A stretch of DNA of 64,000 nucleotides from Lentisphaerota bacterium (GCA_015061725.1 SUVX01000002.1:1-64000), one strand, 5' to 3'. Numbered from the stretch's first letter, positions 1 to 9,156 are shown. Notes: generated by a model not told the origin, from the letters alone. Program-made: numbers and translations.

Positions 1-17
1 TTAAAACAAAAATACCC

Positions 18-114
18 CGCTTTTCTTGAAAAGGGTTGGGGTTTGGGGAAGGGGAAAACTTCTTTTCTCGTGAAAAGAAGTTTTCCCCTTCCCCAAGAAC
101 CATCTACCCTTATC
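18..114 (-). repeat. 97-bp hairpin repeat, copy 1
   Basis: These 97 bases are identical, in reverse complement, to 52530-52626. The core is a perfect 25-bp stem (43-67 with 72-96) and a 4-base loop. A smaller palindrome at 21-34 (TTTTC..GAAAA) follows on the distal side. The copy lies just past the stop of the leftward gene ending at 119. Copy 2 has the same orientation relative to the 3' end of its own upstream gene, so a transcript-end or mRNA-stabilising role is plausible. There is no clear T tract. Confidence 0.85.
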
Positions 115-118
115 AGGA

Positions 119-922
119 TCAGCGGGTTTCGCCGCCGTGACGGGCGTTCCAGTCGCGGAAAATATCTACGGCATGGACGCCGGTATCGGCGATGTTGTTG
201 GAGCAGACGATGATACCGTCGATTTTCTTTTCTTTCCAGAACTTCAGATAAAGATCCAGCTGGAAATTCATCTCGTCATCGGTCAATTCGCAGCAGTCAC
301 CGTAATTGTAGAGGTAACATCCGGCATAGTGTTTTTTACCGGAAGTCATGGAAATAATCTTTTCCAGATTTTCTTCAGCCTGCGCCAGCTGTTTGCTGTC
401 CCATGACCAGAAAGAAACGACATCGACTTTTTCAAGATATTTTGAATAATCCGCTTCAAAAAGTGCGGCATAGTAGACCAGCCAGAGTTCCAGCGGACGG
501 GGGGCGGCATGAAGTTTGTCAGCAACCTCCTGCAAACGCTCCGGCGTCATGCGGGCGTCTTTGGTTTCAAGTCTGAAAAAGTCATCAAGAATACCGCCGG
601 TAACGTTGGGAAAAAGTTCCGCCTGCCTTAAAACATCATCCAGATCGTCGGCGCCGTCATTGTTCCTGCTTGAAGAGGTGTCGCCGATGACGGACCAGAC
701 AACTTTTCTGAAAGAACGCAGTTTTTCAGATTCAGCATCAAAAGGCGGCTTGGGTCTGCCTTCAAAGACCACACGGCAGCAGTTGGGGATACCCAGATAT
801 TCCGCGCCCTCAACGGGACCCATGGTATTGGTTCCCGGAATTTTCCACTGAAGTCCCGCGCCGGAGTGATGACAACCGGCATCGTGACCCCATATCCATA
901 AATTATCTCTTAAAGTTTCCAT
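119..922 (-). CDS. Unknown protein, possibly a barrel-fold sugar enzyme
   Basis: I do not recognise the family. The product has 267 residues with no signal peptide or membrane segment, so it should be cytoplasmic. Short motifs such as GGILDDFF (about residue 109) and VVSFWSWDS (about residue 168) look like strand ends of a TIM-barrel glycosidase-like fold, but this is only an impression. It is the last gene of the long leftward operon, starting 18 bases after the phosphotriesterase-like gene and ending 5 bases before the 97-bp hairpin repeat. The ATG at 922 has an AAGG-type ribosome site about 12 bases upstream. Its position suggests a role in the same sugar pathway as the GH130 and lactonase-like genes before it. 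Confidence 0.7.
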   Translation of the reverse strand: METLRDNLWIWGHDAGCHHSGAGLQWKIPGTNTMGPVEGAEYLGIPNCCRVVFEGRPKPPFDAESEKLRSFRKVVWSVIGDTSSSRNNDGADDLDDVLRQAELFPNVTGGILDDFFRLETKDARMTPERLQEVADKLHAAPRPLELWLVYYAALFEADYSKYLEKVDVVSFWSWDSKQLAQAEENLEKIISMTSGKKHYAGCYLYNYGDCCELTDDEMNFQLDLYLKFWKEKKIDGIIVCSNNIADTGVHAVDIFRDWNARHGGETR

Positions 923-940
923 AACAACGTTTACCTTCTT

Positions 941-1960
941 TCATTTTCCTGCAAGCATATCAAGCGGATTACTGTGCATGATTTGATATTTAAGATACTC
1001 TTCGGGAATACCTTTTTCAATAATCATGGGTAAAATATCATCAAATACATGACTGTATCCTCTGCCGCCGTATTGCCTGAGCATACATTTCAGACAAATA
1101 TCATTGGTCAGCAGGAGCTGTTTTCCAAATCCGTCACGAATGATCCGGGCGGCGATTTCCGCACGAACTTTATCTGTGGCAAAAGCACCGTCAGCAAAAC
1201 CGCCGTCGGCGGGCGTAAATTCCTTGCCGAAGTTATCCATCTCGACCCGGACACCGCGCTTGAACAATGCGGTAATGTAACTGTAATCAGGAGCGATGTC
1301 CGGATGACAGATCACAATGCGGTCGGGAGCCACCCCCAGCGCCAGAAGAAAATCTGTGACATCAAGTCCGTTGGTTGACCAGGGATAAATATGAACCTGG
1401 AGCGCCAGATTGCATTTTTTCTGAACAACGGCTGCCGCCTCAAGACAACGCCATTCGTTGGGGAGGATTTTTTTACTTGTTCCGATTTCTCCGATCACAC
1501 CGGGACGTATACCGGTATTGCCGATACCGTTGACAACTTCATCAAAAAGTTCCTCAGCAAGCTGTTCAACACTTTTTTCAAGCGTTGCTTTGGAATGAGT
1601 ATCCCCCGTGTACCAGCCGCAGCCGGTCACGACATGCAGACCTGACGCATCGGCAAACTTTTTCAGCAGGACAGGATCTCTGCCGATTTCGCTTGTGGTG
1701 CAGTCCACGATGGTATTGCATCCGAAAGCAGCCAGATTTTTTCCCTCTGCGACAGCGGTTTCAATGTTATCAAGCAGAAGATTGTCTTTCATGCAGTAGG
1801 GATCTTTCAGCAATGTATCCCTGTCGGCAAGGGAAATTTTATCCGATACCGCTGCTGCAGCCGCCTGATTGGTCAGGTCAATGAAAATATGCTCATGTGA
1901 AAGGACCATTCGGCAATCATTGACATTGACCGGACCATTGACTGTAAGAATGTTTTTCAC
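941..1960 (-). CDS. Phosphotriesterase-family metal-dependent hydrolase
   Basis: A 339-residue member of the phosphotriesterase/Php family of the amidohydrolase superfamily. These are binuclear-metal TIM barrels that hydrolyse lactones, phosphoesters or related esters. Metal-ligand positions are visible: HEH at residues 22-24, a GEIGTS segment where family members carry a Lys or Glu bridge, VHIYPW and CHPD histidine strands, and the late aspartate in LTNDIC. Length is typical. The start is GTG overlapping the TGA of the upstream ASRT-like gene (GTGA), so the two are translationally coupled. In a sugar operon a lactonase activity is the likeliest role, but the substrate cannot be read from sequence. 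Confidence 0.85.
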   Translation of the reverse strand: MKNILTVNGPVNVNDCRMVLSHEHIFIDLTNQAAAAAVSDKISLADRDTLLKDPYCMKDNLLLDNIETAVAEGKNLAAFGCNTIVDCTTSEIGRDPVLLKKFADASGLHVVTGCGWYTGDTHSKATLEKSVEQLAEELFDEVVNGIGNTGIRPGVIGEIGTSKKILPNEWRCLEAAAVVQKKCNLALQVHIYPWSTNGLDVTDFLLALGVAPDRIVICHPDIAPDYSYITALFKRGVRVEMDNFGKEFTPADGGFADGAFATDKVRAEIAARIIRDGFGKQLLLTNDICLKCMLRQYGGRGYSHVFDDILPMIIEKGIPEEYLKYQIMHSNPLDMLAGK

Positions 1961-2328
1961 TCTGCGTATCCAACTCCGACATAATATGCCATCGCCTCCT
2001 GCGTGGTATCAAGTCTGCCGAACTGACAGACCACCGGACGGGAGGAACTCACCCGCAATGCGTATTGGGTCAGCATGGGGATAACGGCTCCGTTGAGGTC
2101 TTCAGGTTTATCCAGCCGGAGAGAAATAATGCGCTCCGGCGGAATCGTGATTTTGATATTTTTGATGGGGTCGCGGTCACTGAAATAAACATCTATGATG
2201 CTTTCAACAGCCTCAGGAGAAGTATTGAAAATCATCAGAGCTTCATGCGACTCCATTTTATCGGATTTTTTCGGTTCAGGGAGATAACCATCCGCGAAAT
2301 ACCAGACTTTTTTACCGCCTTCAACCAT
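1957..2328 (-). CDS. Anabaena sensory rhodopsin transducer (ASRT)-like protein
   Basis: A 123-residue protein that aligns along its full length with the ASRT family. Shared features are the N-terminal KVWYFADGYLP (transducer: CWAIAEGYIP), SHEALMIFN, YFSDRDPI and the PVVCQFGRLDT segment near the C-terminus. The family is a small beta-sandwich that forms tetramers. In organisms lacking rhodopsins it has been proposed to bind small molecules, possibly sugars. No rhodopsin gene lies in this window. The gene starts 2 bases after the M24-like gene and its stop overlaps the phosphotriesterase-like start. A sugar-binding accessory role for this operon is inference. Confidence 0.8.
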   Translation of the reverse strand: MVEGGKKVWYFADGYLPEPKKSDKMESHEALMIFNTSPEAVESIIDVYFSDRDPIKNIKITIPPERIISLRLDKPEDLNGAVIPMLTQYALRVSSSRPVVCQFGRLDTTQEAMAYYVGVGYAE

Positions 2329-2330
2329 GA

Positions 2331-3497
2331 TCAGACTCCTTTTGCAACCAGTTCGCGGATGAACGGCGTGATGGATTCCGGACCGTTTTCAGTGATGACA
2401 AATCCCTCTTCGATACGGTTGGAGCCCGCCGGATGTCCCCAGATACTGATATCGCTGTTGACACACATGCCGCTTTCAAACTTGTAGACGGCATTTTCAT
2501 CGGGATAGGGAGATTCCGCTTCGGCAAGACCGATACCGTGCATGGGCGGATAAAGGTCATACTTTGTCATATTGTATTTGGCAAAGACCGCCTTGACAGC
2601 CTTGACCATTTCTCCGGAAACAACACCGGCACGCAAAAAGTTCTGCTGAATGTTGGCGGCCTCAAAGAGGACATTGAGAAATTTTTTCTGTTCATCATTG
2701 GGAGTACCGATGACAAAGGGATATTCCACGGTGGAAACATAGCCCTGATACTGGACAGCCATAGCCGCCATGAGCATTTCACCGTTGCGCATGATCTTGT
2801 CAGTGGCGCGTCCGATGACGGTTTCAGTACGGATACCGGAACCGAAAACCATGAAGTTGATGTCTTCGGCGCCCGCCATTCTTGCGGCACCCTCAGCGGC
2901 ACCGGCAGCCATGTATTCGGGATTGCCGTCAACGGCATATTCCAGAAGTTTTTTGTAACCTTCACACGCCTGACGTCCCGCCTCTTTCAGACAGGCGATC
3001 TCGTTGGCACTCTTGACGATACGCAGACGGTTCATGATGTTTCCCGCATCAATGATCTCCACACCCTCAACGGCTTTTTTGAGCCGTTCCATGATGTGCG
3101 CGGGAATATCAAAGAAGCCGACCAGTCCCAGACGTCTGCCGCCTTTGAGGGCAGTTTGGAGAATATCTTTCAAACTTGAAAACGTCGCCAGCGGATAATC
3201 AATTTCTTCAGGAACAGAAACGCAGGCAAATTCTTTGACGTTGTGATAGCCGTTCCACACGGACATTTCACGGGCATATTTTTCCCCTTCGGGCGCACCG
3301 GCAAGAACCGGCTCGCCGCATTTGGGGATCACGCAGATACCGCGTTCAAAGATGGGCCAGAAGTTGCAGACGTAACGCAGATTTTCTTTGCGGTATTCGT
3401 CACCGTAAACGGCAATGGCATCCAGATTGGCTTTATCCATCTCAGCTTGAAGACGGATGATGCGTTCCTGAAATTCAGTTTTCGGGATCTTGATCAT
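2331..3497 (-). CDS. M24-fold (aminopeptidase P/creatinase-like) protein, metal ligands not conserved
   Basis: A 388-residue two-domain protein of the pita-bread (M24) family: a creatinase-like N domain (about 1-150) and a catalytic-fold C domain (about 160-385). The family normally binds two metals through Asp, Asp, His, Glu, Glu. Here the first Asp region reads MLMAAMAVQYQGYVS and the second VSTVEYPF, so both aspartates are missing. The later TIEPG-type segment is VNSDIS, while the HG in MHGIGL and the Glu in RIEEGFVIT remain. This resembles metal-free creatinase or a non-catalytic relative rather than a peptidase. I chose the ATG at 3497, which has GAGGAG about 11 bases upstream; a GTG at 3509 would overlap that site. 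Confidence 0.8.
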   Translation of the reverse strand: MIKIPKTEFQERIIRLQAEMDKANLDAIAVYGDEYRKENLRYVCNFWPIFERGICVIPKCGEPVLAGAPEGEKYAREMSVWNGYHNVKEFACVSVPEEIDYPLATFSSLKDILQTALKGGRRLGLVGFFDIPAHIMERLKKAVEGVEIIDAGNIMNRLRIVKSANEIACLKEAGRQACEGYKKLLEYAVDGNPEYMAAGAAEGAARMAGAEDINFMVFGSGIRTETVIGRATDKIMRNGEMLMAAMAVQYQGYVSTVEYPFVIGTPNDEQKKFLNVLFEAANIQQNFLRAGVVSGEMVKAVKAVFAKYNMTKYDLYPPMHGIGLAEAESPYPDENAVYKFESGMCVNSDISIWGHPAGSNRIEEGFVITENGPESITPFIRELVAKGV

Positions 3498-3519
3498 AAT
3501 GGAAAACACTCCTCAAATT

Positions 3520-4485
3520 TTAAAGACTTCCCTTTTTGGAAAGTGTCAGTTGATAGGGTTCAAAACATGCTTTAACGATCTCTTCAAGCGGTGCTTCCGC
3601 AAGGGCGATACAGGTATCGGAGGCTCCGTAATAGACTTTTACAGTATTGTCGTCATCCAGCAGGGCGTTGCAGGTGAAAACCACATTGCGGACCCTGCCC
3701 TTTTGTTCATAATCCGTTTCCGGGAAAAGGATGGGATATTTACAGCGGGCGATCTCTTTCCACGGCTCCTTGTAATCCAATATGGCGGCAAAGAGCATGT
3801 ACATGGAGCCGTCACATGAGGGATTGATGCCGTGATAGATTTCAAGCCAGCCCTCTTTGATGCGGATGGGCGGAGCGCCGGCGCCGAGTTTCTGATGATC
3901 CCAGTGACAGGGACGGGGTTTGAGGGACTCCCGGTGTCTGCCCCAGAATTCAAGGTCTTTGGAAAAAGACAGCCACATGTAGCACGGACTGAATTCATCT
4001 CCGTGGAAAGGACGCTCAAAACGGCAGTACATACCGTTGATCTTTTCAGGGAAAAGGGCCGCGTTGCGGTTGTTGAGTTCAGAGGTGACGGCGACATGTT
4101 CAAACTTGACAAAATCGCGGGTTTTCGCAAGGGCGATACGGGTCCCGCAGTCGTTATTGTGACTGCCGTAGAAGATGTAATAGTCATCTCCGAATTTGGT
4201 GATACGCGGATCGTAAACGCCGTTTTCGACCCAACCGGTATCGGCGGGCATTTCGGGCCAGTCCACGGGTTCGGGATCAAATTTGAAGTTGTAACCGTCT
4301 TTACTGCGGGCGATCCAGAAAATAATACTGCCCTCGCGGTGGAAAACGTCCACAAGCAGGAGATATTCTCCGTTGAATTTGATTGCACCGGGATTGAACA
4401 CATAGTATCCCAGTCCCTTGACCGGCAAATCATCAATGGTAAGGACGGGGTTGCCCTCATAACGTTTCATCAGAGATTGATGCAT
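3520..4485 (-). CDS. Glycoside hydrolase family 130 (beta-mannoside phosphorylase-like)
   Basis: A 321-residue five-bladed propeller enzyme of GH130, a family that mostly phosphorolyses beta-mannosides, with some hydrolase subgroups. Family motifs seen in order are NPGAIKF (about 31), YDPRITKFGDDYY (about 91), GAGAPPIR (about 202), YHGI (about 217) and YYGASDT (about 288). There is no signal peptide, which suits a cytoplasmic phosphorylase acting on imported oligosaccharides. It sits 15 bases after the large exported enzyme and 22 bases before the M24-like gene, in the same leftward operon. A GAGG ribosome site precedes the ATG. Phosphorylase versus hydrolase cannot be decided by eye. Confidence 0.85.
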   Translation of the reverse strand: MHQSLMKRYEGNPVLTIDDLPVKGLGYYVFNPGAIKFNGEYLLLVDVFHREGSIIFWIARSKDGYNFKFDPEPVDWPEMPADTGWVENGVYDPRITKFGDDYYIFYGSHNNDCGTRIALAKTRDFVKFEHVAVTSELNNRNAALFPEKINGMYCRFERPFHGDEFSPCYMWLSFSKDLEFWGRHRESLKPRPCHWDHQKLGAGAPPIRIKEGWLEIYHGINPSCDGSMYMLFAAILDYKEPWKEIARCKYPILFPETDYEQKGRVRNVVFTCNALLDDDNTVKVYYGASDTCIALAEAPLEEIVKACFEPYQLTLSKKGSL

Positions 4486-4500
4486 TTTATGCCTCTTTTT

Positions 4501-7500
4501 TTATTTTATTCCGATAAGTCTGAAATTATTGGATTTGACTTTAATACCCTTGACAGAATCAAGTTTTTTGCCCGTCCACAGATCGGTCAACTGAACTTTT
4601 GCGGGATTGATTCCCAGTTTTTTCCAGTTGACAGAAAGATCGGTCTGCTGATCTTTTCTGCTCAAATTGCTGACGATGATCAGAGATTTATACGGTGCGG
4701 GCTTCTTCCAGGTGTAATATGAAGCATAGACCTTGTTACCGCTGGCTTTGACAGCATCGGAGAACCAGTATCCGTGGAATTCAGCATCCGAAAGATTGAT
4801 ATCTTTTTTGATGACCCACCAGGGTTCTATGGCGGCATTGTTGAGCCATGTGTTGCCGAGATTAAAATCGTGAAGCATACAGACGGTCATAATCCCCCAG
4901 GTATACTCCGGTTTTGTGCAGTCCTCTTTGGTCATTTTACGCCTGGTGATCCAGTAGTAGGCCGTTTCAAAGAGATAGCCTGTACCCTTGGCTCCGGAGT
5001 AATAAAGAGTCTGCCAGCTTTTCAGCGGAACAGTTTCAGAATAGAAGTACCTGGGATTGACCGCCATGACAGTAAAATATTCTTCTCCGCAGGAGTAATA
5101 GTCAGCCAGTCCGTGCAGGAAGGGCAGAAAACGCTCATGGGCATGAAGATAAAGTACTTTATCCGGATGTTTTGCAAACACGCGTTTCAGACGGATATAG
5201 AAATTACGGTGTCTTGCGGCGGCGGATGAAGTATATTCCCTGCCGAAAGCATCAATTCCGGCACAGCCGTGCAGCGTGTTGCTGCAGCTTCTTGCCACGG
5301 CGCAGTCATAGTAAAGTCCGGCGACTCCGGGAAAATCTTTCAAGTGTTTGGCGGCACGCCAGACGGCAAGATCCTCGCCGGCAGTTTCGCCGCAGCAGGA
5401 TTCCGGATAGTAGTGTTCTCCGGTCTTGTAGGACACGCCGCCGCCGCAGGTGTAGCCGGGAATCTGACGCCATTCCTTGAAATAGAGATCATAATACTCG
5501 TCAATGGATTCCAGCATCATCGGCTGGCAGTAAGGCATGTAACGGGTACCTTGCTTTGCGAGTTTTTCAATGTGCGCCTGATATTTTCGGGGATTCCATG
5601 CTGTAAGACTTGTCCAGGGTTCAGTAGAATAAGGCACCGGCTTGGCCGTGGGGGCGAAATACTGGACGCGCCAGGATTCATTTTTGATTTTTCCCCAGAT
5701 GTGTCCAATATTGAGATCACGGCGTCTGGCAGGTTCAGGACGTCCGGGCGTTGCCATGAAAACCATATCGTAGAGAGCCGTTTTTTCAAGTTTGCTTTTG
5801 ATTGTGATGAAATCAGCGTTGACTTTGACAACTTTTCCTGAGCGTTCAAGAGAGAACTGTTTGTGTCCATTGGCATTTCTCCAGTTTGCACGCGAAACAG
5901 GATGCCAGATGAAACCGTGTTTGATCCCCATTGTCCAGATGCAGAAGTCATAGTCATTGGCATAGGGGAAAACGTATTTTCCTTTGTTGTCCCACTTTGT
6001 CAGCAGCGGTGAAAGCATGGCACGTCCGAATTCTGCTGGAATCTGCCAGGAAAGTTTGAGATCGGCAATCTCCGCAGACTTTGCCGCCGGAGCCATTTTG
6101 ATCTTGACACGCACCGAACCGTCAAAACTCAACACAGAAGTCCAGCTGAATTTGAGTCCGGGAGCAGAACCTGTTCCGGCAAAATGAATTTCATCGTCAA
6201 ATTTTCCGGTAACTTTGGCGGCACTCCACCTGACGGGTTTTCCGGCAAGATAAAGATTCGGGGCTTGGGCAAGCATTTTTTTGCCTTCAGAAATAACTTG
6301 AACAGGGAACGGTCCGTTTTTGAAGGTATAAACTCTGTTCCAAACTTCATATCTGCCGTTGCCGAGGACTTTGACCGGAAACCACGGCGGCGGAACCGTG
6401 TGATTGGCTTCAACCTTTGCCTTGAAAGGCGTCATATCCGGAATACGCAGACGTTTCTGTGCCGAAAGAACATTTTTGCCGTTGTCAAAAATATCGGCTT
6501 TAAGCTGCCAGGTGCCGCGCACAAGTTCAGGAAGCGGCAGTTCAAAGACACTCTTCAGACTTTTAACAGGAAATGTGCGGGAAATCAATACTTTTTTATT
6601 TCCATCAAGCAGACTTGCGGTGCATTTGACGTTTTTTGCAGCAATCTTTTTGCGGATGGCATTTCCGGCACCGGAAAGATCAACAAGCACATCCAGACGT
6701 TTGAGTGCGGGACGGCCGGTGTAATCCAGTTCAAAAGGTTTTCCGGCATTGATGCGTGTGAAATAGAAAAAGTCCTTTGCCTGAGCTGAGAACTCGTAAA
6801 TTCCCTCTTCAAGTCCCACTTTCCAGGATTTTCCGGCGGGACGGGGCATGACTTTGCCGTCGGCAGTCGTGATTTTGGCAGAAACGCCCGGCGTCAGTTC
6901 AAGATGGAATTCACCGTCTTTATAAGCACACTGTTCCATGCGGACTGTACGGGCTTTTGAAGAAAAATTCAACTTTCCGAAACGCTTTTCATCATAGAAC
7001 TTTTCACAATCAGTCGCCCAGTTGACATATTCGCTTGTTTCACCGTAACGTGTTGCGCAGAAATTGGCAAGAATATCATTATTTGCCCCGATGTTTTTGC
7101 GGGGAATGATCATTTCCAAAAACCATTTGCCCCTGCCTTTTTTAACGGCATACTTTGCGCCGGACTGCCATTTTGTATCCAATGCGACAGGGTCGTAAAC
7201 GCCGTCATTGCGCTTGCCGATAACATCAAACAAGGCTCCGGCGGGGTTGATGATCAACTGATAACGTTTTTTATCCGCCGCCATGATATGAAATTCAAAG
7301 GCGTCATCGCGCCAGATATCAACAATATCATTACCGGTGATATCCGCTTTGCTGCCGCCGATAACTTCAGCGGCAAGCATAAGATCTTTGGCATTTTTCT
7401 TTATCAGAACTTTGGCGTAAAGCTCTTTGACCTGACTCCGGGGTTCGGGGTTGCGGATGATCACACTTGCGGCATCGCTCCACTCTGCAGCGTTGATGTT

Positions 7501-8322
7501 TCCGTCGGGCGTGATGTTTTTCCCGTCAGGAACCATCAGTTCAGGACGTTTTCCATCGGCTTTGCGGGGAATTTTTTTCTCGTAGTCCAGTTTGATTTCA
7601 CTGGCAGAAAGAACACGGTCGTAGATTTTCAAATCGTCGAAAGCGGTCGTATCCTGCACCTTGAGACGGGTTCCCCAGCCAATCTGCATAGCTCTGTTGG
7701 GGGCAGTTGCAGGGAACTTCACCGGATGGGTGAAAAGATAGGGATTTTTCGTGTAATGCAGAGGCTTGACCAGACCGCCGTCCAGATACAGAGCCATCAT
7801 CTTGTCGTTCCAGACGGCATCGATCTTGTGCCAGCGTTTCATCGCCCAGTCTTTTTTGGGCATGGTAAAACGCACATGACCGATTTCGCGGTATTTGGGT
7901 TTGAATGTACAGATGACAAAACTGAAAGTATTGTATTGGTGTTCTTCGTAAATACCGAAATAATATTCCCCGAAACGTGTTTCAAAAAAGGTGGTCAGTC
8001 CCTTTTTGCTGTAATTCCACGCCTGCGGCGCCATCCAGAAAGAGACAGTTCCCTGCCGGGGATCAAAATTTTTGTAAGCACTGTAAGAGATACGTTCCGT
8101 TGCCTTGAGATTGACAGAGTTGCCTTTCCCGGCAACACCGGGAAACATCCTCAGAGAAAGATCCTGAGAGATCCCGCCGTTTTCGGGTTTTCCGGCGGCG
8201 AAGTCGGCTTTGGCCGAATAATTGTCAAAATCAGCGGCAAAAATCAGTGCAGGATCCCTTTCCTGCGCCGCACAAAGGATCGTCAATGCTGCACAAAACG
8301 CAGTTGCATAAAACTTTTTCAT
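4501..8322 (-). CDS. Large exported glycosidase-like protein: LamG, CBM9-like and barrel domains
   Basis: A 1273-residue protein with a clear signal peptide (MKKFYATAFCAALTILCAAQ). Residues about 25-245 look like a concanavalin/LamG module (DDLKIYDRVLSASEIK near its end). About 255-450 resembles a CBM9-like sugar-binding domain, and about 460-640 holds beta-sandwich segments. The C-terminal half reads like a glycosidase barrel of the DUF6067 type. Candidate acidic residues are GLYYDCA (about 1005) and SCGEEYF (about 1080). The 1357-residue protein at 32122-36195 shares the same order and both motifs. It starts 24 bases after prepilin A, with GAGGAAAC upstream of the ATG. The substrate is unknown. 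Confidence 0.8.
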   Translation of the reverse strand: MKKFYATAFCAALTILCAAQERDPALIFAADFDNYSAKADFAAGKPENGGISQDLSLRMFPGVAGKGNSVNLKATERISYSAYKNFDPRQGTVSFWMAPQAWNYSKKGLTTFFETRFGEYYFGIYEEHQYNTFSFVICTFKPKYREIGHVRFTMPKKDWAMKRWHKIDAVWNDKMMALYLDGGLVKPLHYTKNPYLFTHPVKFPATAPNRAMQIGWGTRLKVQDTTAFDDLKIYDRVLSASEIKLDYEKKIPRKADGKRPELMVPDGKNITPDGNINAAEWSDAASVIIRNPEPRSQVKELYAKVLIKKNAKDLMLAAEVIGGSKADITGNDIVDIWRDDAFEFHIMAADKKRYQLIINPAGALFDVIGKRNDGVYDPVALDTKWQSGAKYAVKKGRGKWFLEMIIPRKNIGANNDILANFCATRYGETSEYVNWATDCEKFYDEKRFGKLNFSSKARTVRMEQCAYKDGEFHLELTPGVSAKITTADGKVMPRPAGKSWKVGLEEGIYEFSAQAKDFFYFTRINAGKPFELDYTGRPALKRLDVLVDLSGAGNAIRKKIAAKNVKCTASLLDGNKKVLISRTFPVKSLKSVFELPLPELVRGTWQLKADIFDNGKNVLSAQKRLRIPDMTPFKAKVEANHTVPPPWFPVKVLGNGRYEVWNRVYTFKNGPFPVQVISEGKKMLAQAPNLYLAGKPVRWSAAKVTGKFDDEIHFAGTGSAPGLKFSWTSVLSFDGSVRVKIKMAPAAKSAEIADLKLSWQIPAEFGRAMLSPLLTKWDNKGKYVFPYANDYDFCIWTMGIKHGFIWHPVSRANWRNANGHKQFSLERSGKVVKVNADFITIKSKLEKTALYDMVFMATPGRPEPARRRDLNIGHIWGKIKNESWRVQYFAPTAKPVPYSTEPWTSLTAWNPRKYQAHIEKLAKQGTRYMPYCQPMMLESIDEYYDLYFKEWRQIPGYTCGGGVSYKTGEHYYPESCCGETAGEDLAVWRAAKHLKDFPGVAGLYYDCAVARSCSNTLHGCAGIDAFGREYTSSAAARHRNFYIRLKRVFAKHPDKVLYLHAHERFLPFLHGLADYYSCGEEYFTVMAVNPRYFYSETVPLKSWQTLYYSGAKGTGYLFETAYYWITRRKMTKEDCTKPEYTWGIMTVCMLHDFNLGNTWLNNAAIEPWWVIKKDINLSDAEFHGYWFSDAVKASGNKVYASYYTWKKPAPYKSLIIVSNLSRKDQQTDLSVNWKKLGINPAKVQLTDLWTGKKLDSVKGIKVKSNNFRLIGIK

Positions 8323-8346
8323 TTTCTCTGTTTCCTCGTATTTTTA

Positions 8347-9156
8347 TTATTTGCTCCTGACAAGAGGATTGGTAGGATTGAACACACCTCTCGGATTATA
8401 GGACATTTTGATCAGATTGGGCAGATTCTCAACATGACCGTCAACAAGAAGAGTTCCGGTGGAACCGGTTCTCAACAACAGGGCAGGATCACCGGTACCG
8501 TGAATTGCCGTCATCTGGTCGTACCAATCTGATTTCGAGGTTGAGACTCCCCAGAAACTGCTCGTTCCCTGATAAACGGAGCCGGAGATTTTCACCAGAG
8601 AGTCAAACAACAGAGGTTTTCCGGAGGGATTGAGAACTCTGTTTAATTTTGCAACCGGTATTAAACCTTCATTAAAACCGAGTCCGCCATAAAACGCCAT
8701 TGCATAGGTTGAATGAGAATAGCGTCCCGCAGAACTGAACTTCAACTCTTCTGAGGGAATGAATTTGACCGCAACCGGACAATGAAGAACAGCGGCAGAA
8801 GAAAGAAATCCATTTGTGACCAGATTATATCCCCAGGTGTTAAGCTGATTTGCCACAGAACGGGTATCCCCATAGACTTTATTGTTGGCAACCGGAAAGA
8901 AATCATCACTTGCCCCGGTGTAAAGGGCAAAAGAGGAACCCAGCTGTTTCAAATTTGAAAGACAGTTCGAAGTCTGCGCCCGGTCGCGCGCTTTATTCAA
9001 AGCAGGCATGAGCATTGCCGCAAGAATTGCAATTATTGCAATGACAACGAGCAGTTCTATAAGGGTAAAGCCTATAGGCTTTACCCCAACATGTTGGGGT
9101 AACTGACTCTTTACTGAATTTTTCACAAATGACGGTTCGTTGCTTTTTTCACTCAT
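8347..9156 (-). CDS. Prepilin-like protein A (H-X9-DG family)
   Basis: A 269-residue type IV pilin/pseudopilin-like protein. A 29-residue leader ends in Gly, followed by [16 protein letters not shown], the usual cleavage and methylation site plus membrane helix. The soluble C-terminal part ends with VDGHVENL, as in the prepilin H-X9-DG family of Planctomycetes and Lentisphaerae. I chose the ATG at 9156 because GAAAGGG lies 8 bases upstream; a longer frame to 9240 has no such support. Codons just before the cleavage site lie in two overlapping perfect palindromes (9063-9102). This is the only one of the five prepilins with the classical Gly at -1. It directly precedes the 1273-residue exported enzyme. 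Confidence 0.9.
   Translation of the reverse strand: MSEKSNEPSFVKNSVKSQLPQHVGVKPIGFTLIELLVVIAIIAILAAMLMPALNKARDRAQTSNCLSNLKQLGSSFALYTGASDDFFPVANNKVYGDTRSVANQLNTWGYNLVTNGFLSSAAVLHCPVAVKFIPSEELKFSSAGRYSHSTYAMAFYGGLGFNEGLIPVAKLNRVLNPSGKPLLFDSLVKISGSVYQGTSSFWGVSTSKSDWYDQMTAIHGTGDPALLLRTGSTGTLLVDGHVENLPNLIKMSYNPRGVFNPTNPLVRSK
9063..9102 (-). repeat. Two overlapping perfect palindromes in prepilin A leader
   Basis: Positions 9063-9086 form a perfect 24-bp palindrome (GGGTAAAGCCTA and its complement) and 9081-9102 a perfect 22-bp palindrome (TTACCCCAACA and its complement). They share 9081-9086, so only one hairpin can form at a time. The first ends at the codons for the conserved Phe-Thr after the cleavage site. 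Confidence 0.85.

Noticed and set aside
1957..2328. A light-sensing system based on the ASRT-like gene
   Set aside because: No microbial rhodopsin or carotenoid gene is seen, and the neighbours are sugar enzymes.
7288..8532. Long open frame on the plus strand (414 codons) opposite the 1273-residue gene
   Set aside because: It is a mirror of codon bias in the real minus-strand gene, lacks a ribosome site and recognisable domains, and crosses into the prepilin A gene.
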